Of a stretch of DNA of 25,697 nt, positions 25,111-25,697 are shown piece by piece. Within the stretch, counting starts at the first letter, position 1; each line of letters opens with the position of its first letter. The notes below the pieces were generated by a model, which saw only the letters and a program-made list of their open reading frames with translations, did no database searches and was not told the DNA's origin. The position numbers and the translations under genes were made by a program. The stretch spans positions 333,754-359,450 of the forward strand of contig BLXT01008342.1 of NCBI GenBank assembly GCA_019648995.1. The letters run 5' to 3'. The DNA is from Plakobranchus ocellatus (lineage: Eukaryota > Mollusca > Gastropoda > Plakobranchidae).

Positions 25111-25697
25111 AAATCTACACGCAAATCTTCAAAAGGATCTCGTATGAACGAGCATTGCATAAGATCTTGTATGCACTATCTGTATAAGTGATGGTTGCTT
25201 GATGTTTTTGTGAATTCCATCTTGTGATCCTGCAGTTAACAAATCATTATGGGAACAAAAAGTGAAGTACAATCCCTTACTCCGTTATCTCTACACTTAA
25301 AACGTGCCGAACAGCTAAGATCGAATGCAAGTTTGTAAAAGCTGGTCATGCAAGTTTGCCACTTGCACAACACGGTGCTTTTTATTTCTCAAGGAAAGAT
25401 CAATACGATCTTGAGCACTAAAAGTAATATCGAGTCTAAAAATAGTGCTACATAGAGGAATGCACCGAATGTGTCAGTTTTTAAGAAAGCATCATGTTTG
25501 AATTTGGTTTATAAAAACACAGGGTGGCTGGGCGAGAGAGATTAAGTGCGGAAAGGGGAAAGAAGACATTGTTATTAGAGATAAAGAAATATTAAAGATA
25601 GCAGACATATTATTAGAGATAAGAAAAGAGCGAAAGAGGAAAAAGAGACATAGAGGCAGACACACACGCGAGGAAGAGAGAGAGAGAGAGAAGGGGA

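Larger units (their letters stand above)
24184..25697 (-). other. 5' flank / upstream region of FASN
   Basis: No coding exon recognised. A pyrimidine-rich acceptor (CTTTGCCCAG ending at 24213, minus strand) could begin an exon carrying the last part of the 5'UTR. I cannot identify a TATA box or start site with confidence. The far end (about 25530-25697) is purine-rich on the plus strand, so CT-rich in the gene's sense, ending in a GA run. Confidence 0.5.

Overview
This is eukaryotic, AT-rich, intron-dense genomic DNA. One protein-coding gene dominates it: the 5' two-thirds of a type I animal fatty acid synthase (FASN) or a very close FASN-like polyketide synthase (the AFPK family known from molluscs and other invertebrates). 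The gene lies on the minus strand. I could place 20 coding exons by hand, from an ATG at 24183 down to a donor at 335. Every junction has an AG acceptor and a phase-compatible donor, and the joined exons give an uninterrupted 1741-codon frame (5223 nt). The gene runs off the low-coordinate end inside the enoyl reductase domain, so the rest of ER, KR, ACP and any thioesterase lie outside the window.

Domain order is a ~35-residue N-terminal extension, then ketosynthase (exons 1-8), malonyl/acetyl transferase (exons 9-13), dehydratase (exons 14-17), pseudo-methyltransferase plus structural (pseudo) ketoreductase segment (one 1401-nt exon, 18) and the first part of enoyl reductase (exons 19-20). 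The KS triad (C194, H326, H364), MAT dyad with its Arg (S614, H716, R639), DH pair (H913, D1069) and ER nucleotide loop are all intact. The methyltransferase glycine motif is degenerate, as in animal FAS. Residues from KS through MAT keep a constant +33 offset to the human FASN numbering I remember.

The introns carry mobile and repeated DNA. Intron 18 (1317-4524) has a plus-strand endonuclease/RT-type LINE remnant, a minus-strand RNase-H-bearing LINE remnant, a perfect 52-bp tandem duplication and other direct repeats. Intron 14 (8057-10969) is the second largest and mostly featureless. Intron 13 holds a diverged ~115-bp tandem array. Intron 10 holds a minus-strand LINE RT remnant. Introns 9 and 3 each hold a TTAA-flanked element with short terminal inverted repeats (675 and 1105 bp), which look like piggyBac-type non-autonomous transposons. 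Intron 7 has a (GA)25 microsatellite. The 1.5 kb upstream of the ATG has an (AT)n tract, a possible tRNA-derived SINE fragment and a purine-rich stretch, with no coding exon that I can recognise.

The organism is an invertebrate. CTAGAT-type simple repeats and the LINE types suggest a mollusc, perhaps a gastropod, but this is an impression rather than a demonstration. I see no second cellular gene, no tRNA or rRNA, and no prokaryotic feature. Whether the enzyme makes ordinary palmitate or a branched or polyketide product cannot be settled from the window; the Phe-to-Tyr change next to the MAT catalytic His is the main reason to ask.
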